DNA from: a virus | Reading direction: 5' to 3' (one strand) | Length of the DNA: 29,588 nt | Virus record (IMG/VR): IMGVR_UViG_3300046007_003576 | Location: 1-29,588 of that record | Part shown: positions 18,463 through 25,979 of the stretch, one piece after another | How positions within the stretch are numbered: position 1 is the first letter of the stretch | Layout of the letters: every line of letters begins with the position of its first letter | The notes under the pieces: model-generated | Databases searched by the model: none | What the model saw: only the letters and a program-made list of their open reading frames with translations | Told to the model about the DNA's origin: nothing | Position numbers and translations under genes: made by a program

Positions 18463-20660
18463 TAACAGAACTTTACATTGACGGGCAAAGATTGGATTTA
18501 AGCGACGATATTGATATTCGCTTAACCTATTCAATTACCGACATAGAAAACCCCGTAGAAAGGAAAGGAACGGTTAGCAGAACGATTGAAGTACCGGGAA
18601 CACCGCACAACGATAACGTGTTTGGTTCAATTTACCGATTTGATCAGTGGGTAATTGGCTTTGACCCGAGCGTTCGGGTAAATGCTTACGTGTTGCAGAA
18701 TAGTGTTGAGGTGTTTAACGGTATTGCTCAGTTGTTAGCGGTTAAAAGTGACGGTCAATTTAAGACTTACGAAGTAGGTTTGTACGGGGAGAATGTAAAC
18801 TTGTTTAAGCAGTTAGGCGATAGCGAATTGACTGACTTAGATTTCAGCGAGTTGAATCACGAATGGGATGGGAGTAATATCGTGGATGCGTGGACTAATT
18901 CGGTGGGAAGTACGGGTAACGATTACTATTACCCTGCAATCGATTACGGGCAAGGAGACTTCACCCGTACGCAAGCCCCAATACCTTACATTGATGAGTT
19001 TAATACGGAAGATTTTTACCCCGCAATCGCTGTTAAAAAGTACCTCGATAAAATTATTAACGGTGCTGGCTTTACCTATGTGAGTGACTTTTTTAATTCG
19101 CAATGGTTTAAACAGTTGATAGTACCGTATGGCGTTAGTGGTGTGCCTTATTTGACTCAGGAACAAATGCAGTTAAACTTGTTTTTTATTCGTTTGAATA
19201 ATGACTTTTCAGTAACAACACCTTCTGCTGGCACGCTATTTCAATTTGGAACTTCAACACCTGCACCGTATTTCAACGGTGGAAACTACAACACCAGCAC
19301 AAAAAAGTTTATTGCCCCTGCCGATCGCACATACAATTTTCAAGTACGGGTAACCGCTACATTGGTTGAAGGAACGGGTCCTGCTTCACAAGTTGCTTTT
19401 GATATTGGATTAAGAAAGAATGGTGTTCCCGTTGGGGCAGGTCCGTATCAAATAGTATGGCCATTTAATACACCAGCAAACACAACTATTACCCAAGATT
19501 TTTTCATTCAAGATACCGCAAACGTTGGTGATCAGTACGAAGTTGTACATTTTGGAGGTACACTTTTGTATACGATCAACGTTGAAGCAGATAATACGTA
19601 TTGGCTTAACCAAGTTACCAACCCTGTTATGTCTATTGGGGATACTTGGGATATGAACGAAACGATTATTCCCAAGGTTAAGCAATCCGATTTCCTTATG
19701 TACTTGGTTCGTATGTTCAACTTGTTTATCATGCCCGATAAATACGACCCGAAGAAACTTTACATTGAACCGTTTTCCGACTTTTACGATACTTCAACTT
19801 ACCTCGATTGGACTTCACGTTGGGACGTTGAGAAAGGTTACGAAGTAGTGCCATGTGGTTACATGAATCCAAAAACTTACAAGTTCAGCTACAAAGATGC
19901 GGGCGGGTTCTTTGAGAAACGATACCAAAGTGCGTATCAATCGAGTTACGGTTCACGTACCTACATTAGTTCAAACGAATTCAGCAATGGTGAGCAATCC
20001 GAGGACGTTGGATTTGGCAATAGTGTAATGGTTGGATTTTCTCCAAGCCCACGTATTTACGCACGTTATTACGACATGGATAACAAAGGAACTGCAAGCG
20101 GTGGAGATGTTGAATTGAACGTGAAACCCGTTACTCCCAACCTTCGTATTCTTTACCATGAGTACATTGAATTTCCGAGCGATACCGAGTTTGTTTTCGA
20201 GGGTAACGAATATACCAGTTATCCGTACGCAGGTACTTTGGATAATCCATATAACCCAACTTATGATCTTTGCTTTGGTATTCCACGTGAGTTGTACTAC
20301 CAATCGGACGAAACGAGCGGAGCGATTTATAGGTACACCAATAACAACTTATTCAATCGTTTTTGGTTGGATTACGTCAACCTATACACCGACAAAGACG
20401 CTAAAAAAGTAAAGTTATTTGTACAACTTTCAGCGGTTGATGTGTTGAACTTGGATTTCCGCAAACCAATTTATATTAACGGCACTTTATTTTACTTGCT
20501 ATCGGTAAACGATTACGATGCAAACAGCGACGAAAGTACCTCAATCGAACTTTTAAAAGTATTGGACTTAGCACCATTTGAACCTACCGTGTTTCAATTA
20601 ACGGGCGGTACAGGTGCATTTATTTCAGACGAACCTAAACCACAATTAATCACAGAGTAA
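18459..20660 (+). CDS. Large tail-tip / baseplate protein (733 aa)
   Basis: It opens MITELYIDGQRLDLSDDIDI and RLTYSITDIENPVERKGTVS, a pattern seen in Bacteroidetes phage tail proteins next to the tape measure. In it an N-terminal beta domain resembles hub or baseplate folds. The region around residues 250-380 is Thr/Asn/Gly-rich and probably a beta-sandwich insertion. Its AT-richer codons suggest a swapped domain. The C-terminal half (FLMYLVRMFNLFIMPDKYDP, then LYIEPFSDFYDTSTYLDWTS) is well formed and could be a hub-like domain. Its TAA shares a base with the tape-measure ATG. Confidence 0.65.
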   Translation: MITELYIDGQRLDLSDDIDIRLTYSITDIENPVERKGTVSRTIEVPGTPHNDNVFGSIYRFDQWVIGFDPSVRVNAYVLQNSVEVFNGIAQLLAVKSDGQFKTYEVGLYGENVNLFKQLGDSELTDLDFSELNHEWDGSNIVDAWTNSVGSTGNDYYYPAIDYGQGDFTRTQAPIPYIDEFNTEDFYPAIAVKKYLDKIINGAGFTYVSDFFNSQWFKQLIVPYGVSGVPYLTQEQMQLNLFFIRLNNDFSVTTPSAGTLFQFGTSTPAPYFNGGNYNTSTKKFIAPADRTYNFQVRVTATLVEGTGPASQVAFDIGLRKNGVPVGAGPYQIVWPFNTPANTTITQDFFIQDTANVGDQYEVVHFGGTLLYTINVEADNTYWLNQVTNPVMSIGDTWDMNETIIPKVKQSDFLMYLVRMFNLFIMPDKYDPKKLYIEPFSDFYDTSTYLDWTSRWDVEKGYEVVPCGYMNPKTYKFSYKDAGGFFEKRYQSAYQSSYGSRTYISSNEFSNGEQSEDVGFGNSVMVGFSPSPRIYARYYDMDNKGTASGGDVELNVKPVTPNLRILYHEYIEFPSDTEFVFEGNEYTSYPYAGTLDNPYNPTYDLCFGIPRELYYQSDETSGAIYRYTNNNLFNRFWLDYVNLYTDKDAKKVKLFVQLSAVDVLNLDFRKPIYINGTLFYLLSVNDYDANSDESTSIELLKVLDLAPFEPTVFQLTGGTGAFISDEPKPQLITE

Positions 20661-22774
20661 TGGCAGACGTACAAAAGGATATAGTATTACGAGTTAAGTC
20701 GGAAACCGACCAAGCCACGGGGCAATTCAAGAACTTGAAGCAAGAGCTTCGCTCGATTGAGAACGAGTTAAACAAGATGGCCGAAGCCGGGCAAACTGGG
20801 ACGGCTGCCTTCAATAAATTGCAACAGCGAGCGGGGGAAGTTAAAGATCAGATCGGCGATACCAAGAATGCGATCAAAGCTTTGTCTTCTGACACGTTCA
20901 AGCTCGACGCGTTCGCCCAAGGTGCCCAGGGTATTGCCGGTGGTTTCGCTGCCGCCCAAGGTGCCATGGCCTTGTTTGGCACGGAGAACAAAGCGGTTGA
21001 GGAAGCCATCAAGAAAACCCAAGGCGCAATGGCTTTGCTCCAGGGTGTGACTGCTATCACAAACATTCTTCAAAAAGACAGTGCGTTTTCGTTAGCATTT
21101 TTGAGTAAGGCGCAAACGGAAAATGCAGTAGCGACAAACGTAGCAACAACGGCCACAAAGGGATTCTCAAGAGCCTTAATTGCCACGGGTATTGGTGCTA
21201 TCATTGTTTTGATTGGTACGCTTGTAGCTTATTGGGATGACCTTAAAGAAGCGGTTGGTGGCGTATCGAAAGAAACTGAAAACTACATTGAAAAGTCAAA
21301 GCTTGACACAGAACAAGCGGAGAAAAAGTATAACTTGACCAAGGATACGGAGAACGTATTAAAGCTTCAAGGTAAATCGCAACGTGAAATCTTAAACATT
21401 AAAATCAAGGAAACCGATGCGATTATTATTGGCATAAAGAACCAAATCAAAGGCCAACAAATGGCTACCAAGCAAGCGGTTGAAGCTTCTAAACGTAACC
21501 AAGAAATTGCCAAAGGTGTTATTATGGCGCTTTTCAGCCCTATTAAAGCGCTTACATTAATGGTTGATGGGTTGATTAATGGATTAATTGAAACGGCTAA
21601 TTTTTTTGGTGCGGATATTGATTTCAAATTAAACCTTTCAAGCTTTGACCAATTACTTGCCGAAACAATTTTTGACCCCGAAAAGGTTGCAGAGGAAGGA
21701 AAGAAAACCGAAGAGGAACTACAAAAATCACTTGACAAAATAACCAACGAGCAAGCGGGTTTCAAGTTGGAAATTCAAAAGTTAGATCAAGAAGATAAGA
21801 AAAAACGTGAAGAAGCGGAGAAAAAAGCACAAGAAGCAGAAGAAAAAGCACGCAAAGACAAAGAGCAAAAAGACGAAGAACTAAAAAAGAAATTAGAGCA
21901 AAACGCAAAGGACTTTCAAGACCGTACAAACAAAGAGTATGAGGATAGCAAAAAGTCAAGCGATGCTTATTACGACCATTTAATAAACAACGCAAAGTTA
22001 AACGGGCAAAGTACCGAAGAATTGGAGTTGCAGAAATTGCAGAACCTACTTCAAATTCAAAAGGATTACGGGCTGTCAACTGTTGAAATAGAAGATCAAA
22101 TCGCTTTAAAGAAAAAGGAGATAAGCGATAAGCAATTAGAACAACAACGTGCGCAACTTGAAATCCAACGTCAAGACTATTCTCAAAGCTATAATCAAAT
22201 CAAAACCATTTTAGACAATGCGTATAAAACTGGATTGATTACTCAAAAGCAATATAATGAAGCGACGAAACAATTAGACAGCGCACAACTTCAAGGAAAG
22301 ATGGCTTTGACCAAGGCAGTTGCTGATTTGTTTGGTAGTTTATCGGATGCGTTAGGTAAGGAAACAAAAGCGGGCAAAGCACTTGCAACCGCACAAGCTT
22401 TGATTAACACGTACCTTGGTATTTCCGAAGTATTAAGAGCAAAGAACCCGTACCCAGAACCGTTTGGAACGGCTGTAAAAATTGCCAGTGCTGCAACAAT
22501 CGGTATCAATGGATTTAACACCGTTCGCTCAATCAACAAAGTTCAAGTGCCAGGTGGTGGCGGTGGCGGTCCTGTTGGTTCAATGCCTAACCTTTCAACC
22601 GCACCTTCTGCAATGGCTACAACTACACCGACGATCGGAAGCACCCAATTACAATTAGACGCACAGGGTAACCTACAACAAGGTTCCATGAGAACCTACG
22701 TACTTGAAACCGATATTTCAGACAAACAAAAACGCTCACAAAGATTACAAAGAACCGCAACATTAGGAAAATAA
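20660..22774 (+). CDS. Tail tape measure protein (704 aa)
   Basis: The N-terminal third has long helical heptads (TGQFKNLKQELRSIENELNK) and a Gly/Ala-rich stretch (FAQGAQGIAGGFAAAQGAMA). One or two hydrophobic segments follow (ALIATGIGAIIVLIGTLVAY, about residues 171-190), then a highly charged coiled coil of Lys/Glu/Gln (about 370-420). The C-terminal end is rich in Ala and Gly, with a PGGGGGGP turn. This is the profile of tape measure proteins, which set the tail length and line the tube. At 704 aa it predicts a tail of roughly 100 nm by the usual 0.15 nm per residue rule, an estimate only. Confidence 0.85.
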   Translation: MADVQKDIVLRVKSETDQATGQFKNLKQELRSIENELNKMAEAGQTGTAAFNKLQQRAGEVKDQIGDTKNAIKALSSDTFKLDAFAQGAQGIAGGFAAAQGAMALFGTENKAVEEAIKKTQGAMALLQGVTAITNILQKDSAFSLAFLSKAQTENAVATNVATTATKGFSRALIATGIGAIIVLIGTLVAYWDDLKEAVGGVSKETENYIEKSKLDTEQAEKKYNLTKDTENVLKLQGKSQREILNIKIKETDAIIIGIKNQIKGQQMATKQAVEASKRNQEIAKGVIMALFSPIKALTLMVDGLINGLIETANFFGADIDFKLNLSSFDQLLAETIFDPEKVAEEGKKTEEELQKSLDKITNEQAGFKLEIQKLDQEDKKKREEAEKKAQEAEEKARKDKEQKDEELKKKLEQNAKDFQDRTNKEYEDSKKSSDAYYDHLINNAKLNGQSTEELELQKLQNLLQIQKDYGLSTVEIEDQIALKKKEISDKQLEQQRAQLEIQRQDYSQSYNQIKTILDNAYKTGLITQKQYNEATKQLDSAQLQGKMALTKAVADLFGSLSDALGKETKAGKALATAQALINTYLGISEVLRAKNPYPEPFGTAVKIASAATIGINGFNTVRSINKVQVPGGGGGGPVGSMPNLSTAPSAMATTTPTIGSTQLQLDAQGNLQQGSMRTYVLETDISDKQKRSQRLQRTATLGK

Positions 22775-22775
22775 T

Positions 22776-23360
22776 ATGAATACTTACAATGATTTACCCG
22801 TTTACTCGCTTGTAGTAAACGATGACGAAGGCACGGGAGTTGACTTTGTCGCACTCGTTAACGCTCCCGCAATCGAGCGTAACTTCCAAGCCTTCAACAA
22901 CCGTGTGAAGTTCACCGCTAACGAAGACAAAAGGTTGGTTACAGGTCCGTTAATGATACCCGATTCAATGATTTTTAGACGTGACGAAAAGTTTGGGGAG
23001 TACTACGTAACCTACACCGCTGAAACGATCAAAAAGATAGCGGAAAAGTTTATGCAAAATCAGTACATTTCCAACGTCAACACCGAACACAAAACACCAG
23101 TGAAGGACGTGTTTATGATTGAATCGTTTATTACCGATGCTGACCGTGGTATCGGTTCGCCCAAAGGTTTCGAGGATTGCCCCGAAGGCACTTGGTTTGG
23201 TACGTACAAAGTGAACAACGAAGACGTATGGAATCAGGTTAAAGACGGAACGTTTAAAGGATTTAGCGTTGAGGGTGATTTTATTCACGCCCCATTCCAA
23301 GCATCAAAGCAACTGCCTTTGGAAGTCATTTTGATTGACGAAATTCTTGCGATGCTATAA
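22776..23360 (+). CDS. Prohead protease, XkdF-like (S78-type) serine protease
   Basis: The blocks VTGPLMIPDSMIFRRDEKFG, YYVTYTAETIKKIAEKFMQN and NVNTEHKTPVKDVFMIESFI, then GTWFGTYKVNNEDVWNQVKD and GTFKGFSVEGDF, match XkdF/Peptidase S78_2 proteins that mature the prohead. The catalytic His is likely in TEHKT, and the Ser in KGFSVEG. The gene is 194 aa, usual for a single protease domain. It comes just before the scaffold-like and capsid genes, as in HK97-type heads, though here it follows the tape measure. A late-motif copy lies 26 bp after its stop. Confidence 0.8.
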   Translation: MNTYNDLPVYSLVVNDDEGTGVDFVALVNAPAIERNFQAFNNRVKFTANEDKRLVTGPLMIPDSMIFRRDEKFGEYYVTYTAETIKKIAEKFMQNQYISNVNTEHKTPVKDVFMIESFITDADRGIGSPKGFEDCPEGTWFGTYKVNNEDVWNQVKDGTFKGFSVEGDFIHAPFQASKQLPLEVILIDEILAML

Positions 23361-23385
23361 TTTTTTTGTCACTTTTTTTTACGTT

Positions 23386-23402
23386 CCCATTTCATAAGTA
23401 TA
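23386..23402 (+). promoter_or_regulatory. Late-type motif copy C (CCCATTTCATAAGTATA), ahead of the scaffold/capsid operon
   Basis: This copy ends in ATA instead of ATG, and the start codon of the next gene is 16 bp farther on (23416). The motif is therefore not simply a start-codon context, which favours a transcription signal. A T-run (TTTTTTTT) lies just upstream. Confidence 0.6.
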
Positions 23403-23415
23403 AAACTTTTATCAC

Positions 23416-23994
23416 ATGGATATTAAAGCTGAATTGCTAAAAATTAAAAGCTATCTCATGTCGACCGAAGTTACCCCAACCGCCCAAGAGTTCGCCATGT
23501 ACGACCTTGCAAGTGGTGGTCAAGTATCGATCAACGGTGAAATCGTTGTAGGTGCGGAGGTAATGGTAATCGACGGAGATGGTAACGCCGTTTTTGCCCC
23601 AGACGGAGAGCACGAATTGGTTGGTGTTGCTAAGATCAAAACCGAAGCAGGTAAGATTGTTGAAATCATGCCTATCGAAGAAGAGCCAAAAATCGAAGTT
23701 GAAATCGAAGCAGGCGAAAAGAAAGAGGAAATGGCCGAAGCTGAAATGATGCCCGACCATGCTAAGGAAATGGAATCAATGAGCGAGCGTATCACCAAGT
23801 TGGAAGGTATGATTGCTGACATGATGACTCGCATGGATGGAATGGGTAAAGCTACCGAAGCCATGAGTGCTGTTGTTGAAGAGGTAGCAAGCCGACCAAC
23901 TGCCGAAGTTTCAAAGCCTGTTGCATTCACCTACATTAATCCAAAGAACAAACAAGCAGATAAATTTTCAAATCTTTTAAACGCATTAAAATAA
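23416..23994 (+). CDS. Scaffold-like / capsid accessory protein (192 aa)
   Basis: The protein has an ordered N-terminal part (GGQVSINGEIVVGAEVMVID, GEHELVGVAKIKTEAGKIVE), an acidic stretch (IEEEPKIEVEIEAGEKKEEM) and a methionine-rich coiled coil (ITKLEGMIADMMTRMDGMGK). It ends in KNKQADKFSNLLNALK. An acidic, helical, coil-rich protein between protease and capsid genes fits a scaffold that is removed during head maturation. The single N-terminal beta domain is also seen in Bacteroidetes phage capsid operons. The next gene begins 6 bp after its stop. Confidence 0.65.
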   Translation: MDIKAELLKIKSYLMSTEVTPTAQEFAMYDLASGGQVSINGEIVVGAEVMVIDGDGNAVFAPDGEHELVGVAKIKTEAGKIVEIMPIEEEPKIEVEIEAGEKKEEMAEAEMMPDHAKEMESMSERITKLEGMIADMMTRMDGMGKATEAMSAVVEEVASRPTAEVSKPVAFTYINPKNKQADKFSNLLNALK

Positions 23995-24000
23995 ACAAAA

Positions 24001-24948
24001 ATGAGTTACAATTTAGCTGGGTTAAGTACTTATACTAATCAACAAACCCTCCCCCTAATCACCAAGTCGTTATTCAACGCACGTACTATTTCTTTGATCA
24101 ACAAGCAAGTTGGTATCAAGTACGTTTCTTCGTTGAACTTGTTAGACACTACCACCGCTTTTTCTTACGGAAATACTTGCGGATTCAATGGTGCTAACAA
24201 CACAACTGATTTCACTCAACGCAACTTGACTGCGGTTCACACCAAGGTTCACGAAGCTATTTGCCCGAAGGCTTTGGAAGCGTACTGGATGCAAACGCAG
24301 TTGACTGCGGGTTCAATGCCTACAACCATTCCATTTGAGCAAGTTTACGCTGAACAAAAGGTTGCTTCTATTCAGAAGGCTTTGGAAACTGCGGTTTGGC
24401 AAGGTACAGGTGCTGACGGTTCAATCACTGGATTTGCTTCTATCTTTAACACTGCTTCCGTTACCGATTTAAACGCTTCTGCTTACGGTTGGGCTACTGA
24501 CCTTTCATTCGCTACTTTGCGTTCTACTCCCGGAAATGCAATTGCTTTGTTGAACACCTTTGAAACCTACCTTCCTGCTGACATCAAAGGGTATGATGAC
24601 GTTGCTATTTTCTGCGGTGTTGACGTATTCACTGCGATTAAGCAAGGTTTGGTAGCTGAAAACTACTTCAATATTTCTTACTTGAACGGAGTTGAGAACT
24701 ACGAATTGACTTTGCCCGGTTCAAACATCAAATTGTACGGGGTAAACGGATTGAACGGTACTTACGACCTTTATGCAGGACGTACTTCACACATGATTTT
24801 CGGTACAGATTTGTTGAACGAAGAAGAGCGTTTCGAAATCTTCTACGCAAAAGAAGCTGATGAAGTTCGTTTCGTGTGTGAGTTCAAGGCAGGCGTTCAA
24901 ATCGCATTCCCTGACCAGTGCGCTCGTTTCATGATGGCTGCATCCTAA
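24001..24948 (+). CDS. Major capsid protein
   Basis: It is a 315-aa protein with no cysteine-rich or membrane features. It follows the protease and scaffold-like genes and is followed by a strong terminator, as expected for the most abundant virion protein. The middle (WQGTGADGSITGFASIFNTA) and the end (LYAGRTSHMIFGTDLLNEEE) resemble HK97-fold capsid proteins of Bacteroidetes phages. Codon choice is even and GC-richer than in many neighbours, consistent with high expression. The assignment is from position, size and family resemblance. Confidence 0.8.
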   Translation: MSYNLAGLSTYTNQQTLPLITKSLFNARTISLINKQVGIKYVSSLNLLDTTTAFSYGNTCGFNGANNTTDFTQRNLTAVHTKVHEAICPKALEAYWMQTQLTAGSMPTTIPFEQVYAEQKVASIQKALETAVWQGTGADGSITGFASIFNTASVTDLNASAYGWATDLSFATLRSTPGNAIALLNTFETYLPADIKGYDDVAIFCGVDVFTAIKQGLVAENYFNISYLNGVENYELTLPGSNIKLYGVNGLNGTYDLYAGRTSHMIFGTDLLNEEERFEIFYAKEADEVRFVCEFKAGVQIAFPDQCARFMMAAS

Positions 24949-24971
24949 TCGAACGATTGAACTATTAACCG

Positions 24972-25004
24972 AGGGGGTGGGTGAAATCGCCCACCCTTTT
25001 TTTT
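24972..25004 (+). terminator. Strong Rho-independent terminator after the capsid gene
   Basis: GGGTGGGTG (24975-24983) pairs with CGCCCACCC (24988-24996) around AAAT, with one G-T wobble, followed by eight T. It separates capsid from tail-tube transcription. Confidence 0.9.
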
Positions 25005-25028
25005 GAACATAAATAAAAAAATAAAGAT

Positions 25029-25523
25029 ATGAGTTGCGCATTAACCGCAGGATACACTCTCGCTTGTAAGGATAGCGTTGGTGGATTAAAAGAAGTTTAC
25101 TTGGAAAACTTCGGGGATATTACCTATGGCGCTGAATCGTCAGGGGTAATTTCAACAGTAACAGGTTCGTTTTATAAATATGAATTGCCAATGAATACGG
25201 CTCAATTTACCGAAACGGTAACATCGAGCGTTGAAAATGGTACTACTTTTTATCAAACAGAACTTTCAATCGTATTGCCTAAGCTAACCGCAGGCCTTCG
25301 CAATGAGTTGAAGTTGTTAGCGCAAGCTAAATTGGCCGTTGTAGCCGTTGACCGTAACGGTGCAAAATGGATCATGGGATTGGAGAACGGAGTATATTTG
25401 ACCACTGGAACGTCTGCAACAGGCACTGCCATGGGTGATTTAAACGGCATGACTTTGACGTTTACTTCCATGGAGAAATCGCCCGTTGTTGAATTCTCAG
25501 GAACGATTGTAGTACATACATAA
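25029..25523 (+). CDS. Major tail tube protein
   Basis: The start MSCALTAGYTLACKDSVGGL followed by KEVYLENFGDITY is the usual opening of Bacteroidetes siphovirus tail tube proteins (Cys, then a short Gly turn). The centre AQFTETVTSSVENGTTFYQT and the end GDLNGMTLTFTSMEKSPVVE are also typical, with the FTS segment as the last core strand. At 164 aa it is of usual size. It is flanked by strong terminators, so it is probably a unit of its own or a read-through product of the capsid operon. Confidence 0.8.
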   Translation: MSCALTAGYTLACKDSVGGLKEVYLENFGDITYGAESSGVISTVTGSFYKYELPMNTAQFTETVTSSVENGTTFYQTELSIVLPKLTAGLRNELKLLAQAKLAVVAVDRNGAKWIMGLENGVYLTTGTSATGTAMGDLNGMTLTFTSMEKSPVVEFSGTIVVHT

Positions 25524-25546
25524 ACCTACACACTTTCCATATTTTG

Positions 25547-25574
25547 AAGGGGGGCGTTTACGCTCCCTTTTTTT
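25547..25574 (+). terminator. Rho-independent terminator after the tail tube gene
   Basis: GGGGGCG (25550-25556) pairs with CGCTCCC (25561-25567) around TTTA, with one G-T wobble and extra A-T pairs outside, then seven T. It ends the tail tube transcript before late-motif copy D. Confidence 0.9.
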
Positions 25575-25596
25575 ATTCGTTACATTTTCGTTTTTT

Positions 25597-25613
25597 CCCA
25601 TTATATAAATATG
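25597..25613 (+). promoter_or_regulatory. Late-type motif copy D (CCCATTATATAAATATG), ahead of the portal operon
   Basis: It lies directly after the tail-tube terminator and includes the start codon at 25611. One base in the right half differs (AAATATG instead of AAGTATG). The preceding stretch is again T-rich. Confidence 0.55.
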
Positions 25614-25979
25614 CAGTTGATCACAACGAACGCAGTTAACCGCCTATACTTTACCGCTACCGAAAACATGGTGAGCGGTGCATGGGTATATTTGAACATT
25701 CACCACGTAGCAACCAATGAAGATTATTTTTTCGACTTTCCAAAATCTCAAAACCTTAGTCCATTTACTGGCCGTTTTGATGCTTGGGATTGCAATGTTG
25801 GGAATTTACCCGTTGGTCAGTGTTTATATACATTGTACGAGGGTAATGAAGGAGCGGTCAACCCTGAAAGCGAAGAAATTTTAAACGTGTTGGAAGTTGG
25901 ATTATACGAAGTGTTGGCGAATGAAAACACCGACATCGTATTTGAAAACAATACAACTTATATCGAGCCAAATTTATGA
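25611..25979 (+). CDS. Small structural protein of the portal operon (122 aa)
   Basis: The protein is beta-rich and acidic, with no membrane segment (MQLITTNAVNRLYFTATENM, then HHVATNEDYFFDFPKSQNLS and PVGQCLYTLYEGNEGAVNPE). Similar short beta proteins stand before portal genes in some Bacteroidetes phages and may be tail or head decoration proteins. I cannot give a precise role. It opens the last late unit, at motif copy D, and overlaps the portal gene by 4 bp. Confidence 0.55.
   Translation: MQLITTNAVNRLYFTATENMVSGAWVYLNIHHVATNEDYFFDFPKSQNLSPFTGRFDAWDCNVGNLPVGQCLYTLYEGNEGAVNPESEEILNVLEVGLYEVLANENTDIVFENNTTYIEPNL

Noticed and set aside
20768-21073. Minus-strand ORF of 101 aa inside the tape measure gene
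   Set aside because: It is a shadow of the coding strand, has no promoter, and no other gene in the window is on the minus strand.
21800-21900. Repetitive Lys/Glu/Ala codons that look like a DNA repeat
   Set aside because: They encode the charged coiled coil of the tape measure protein; there is no exact repeat unit.
22550-22572. GGTGGCGGT repeats
   Set aside because: They are simply codons of a glycine turn in the tape measure protein.
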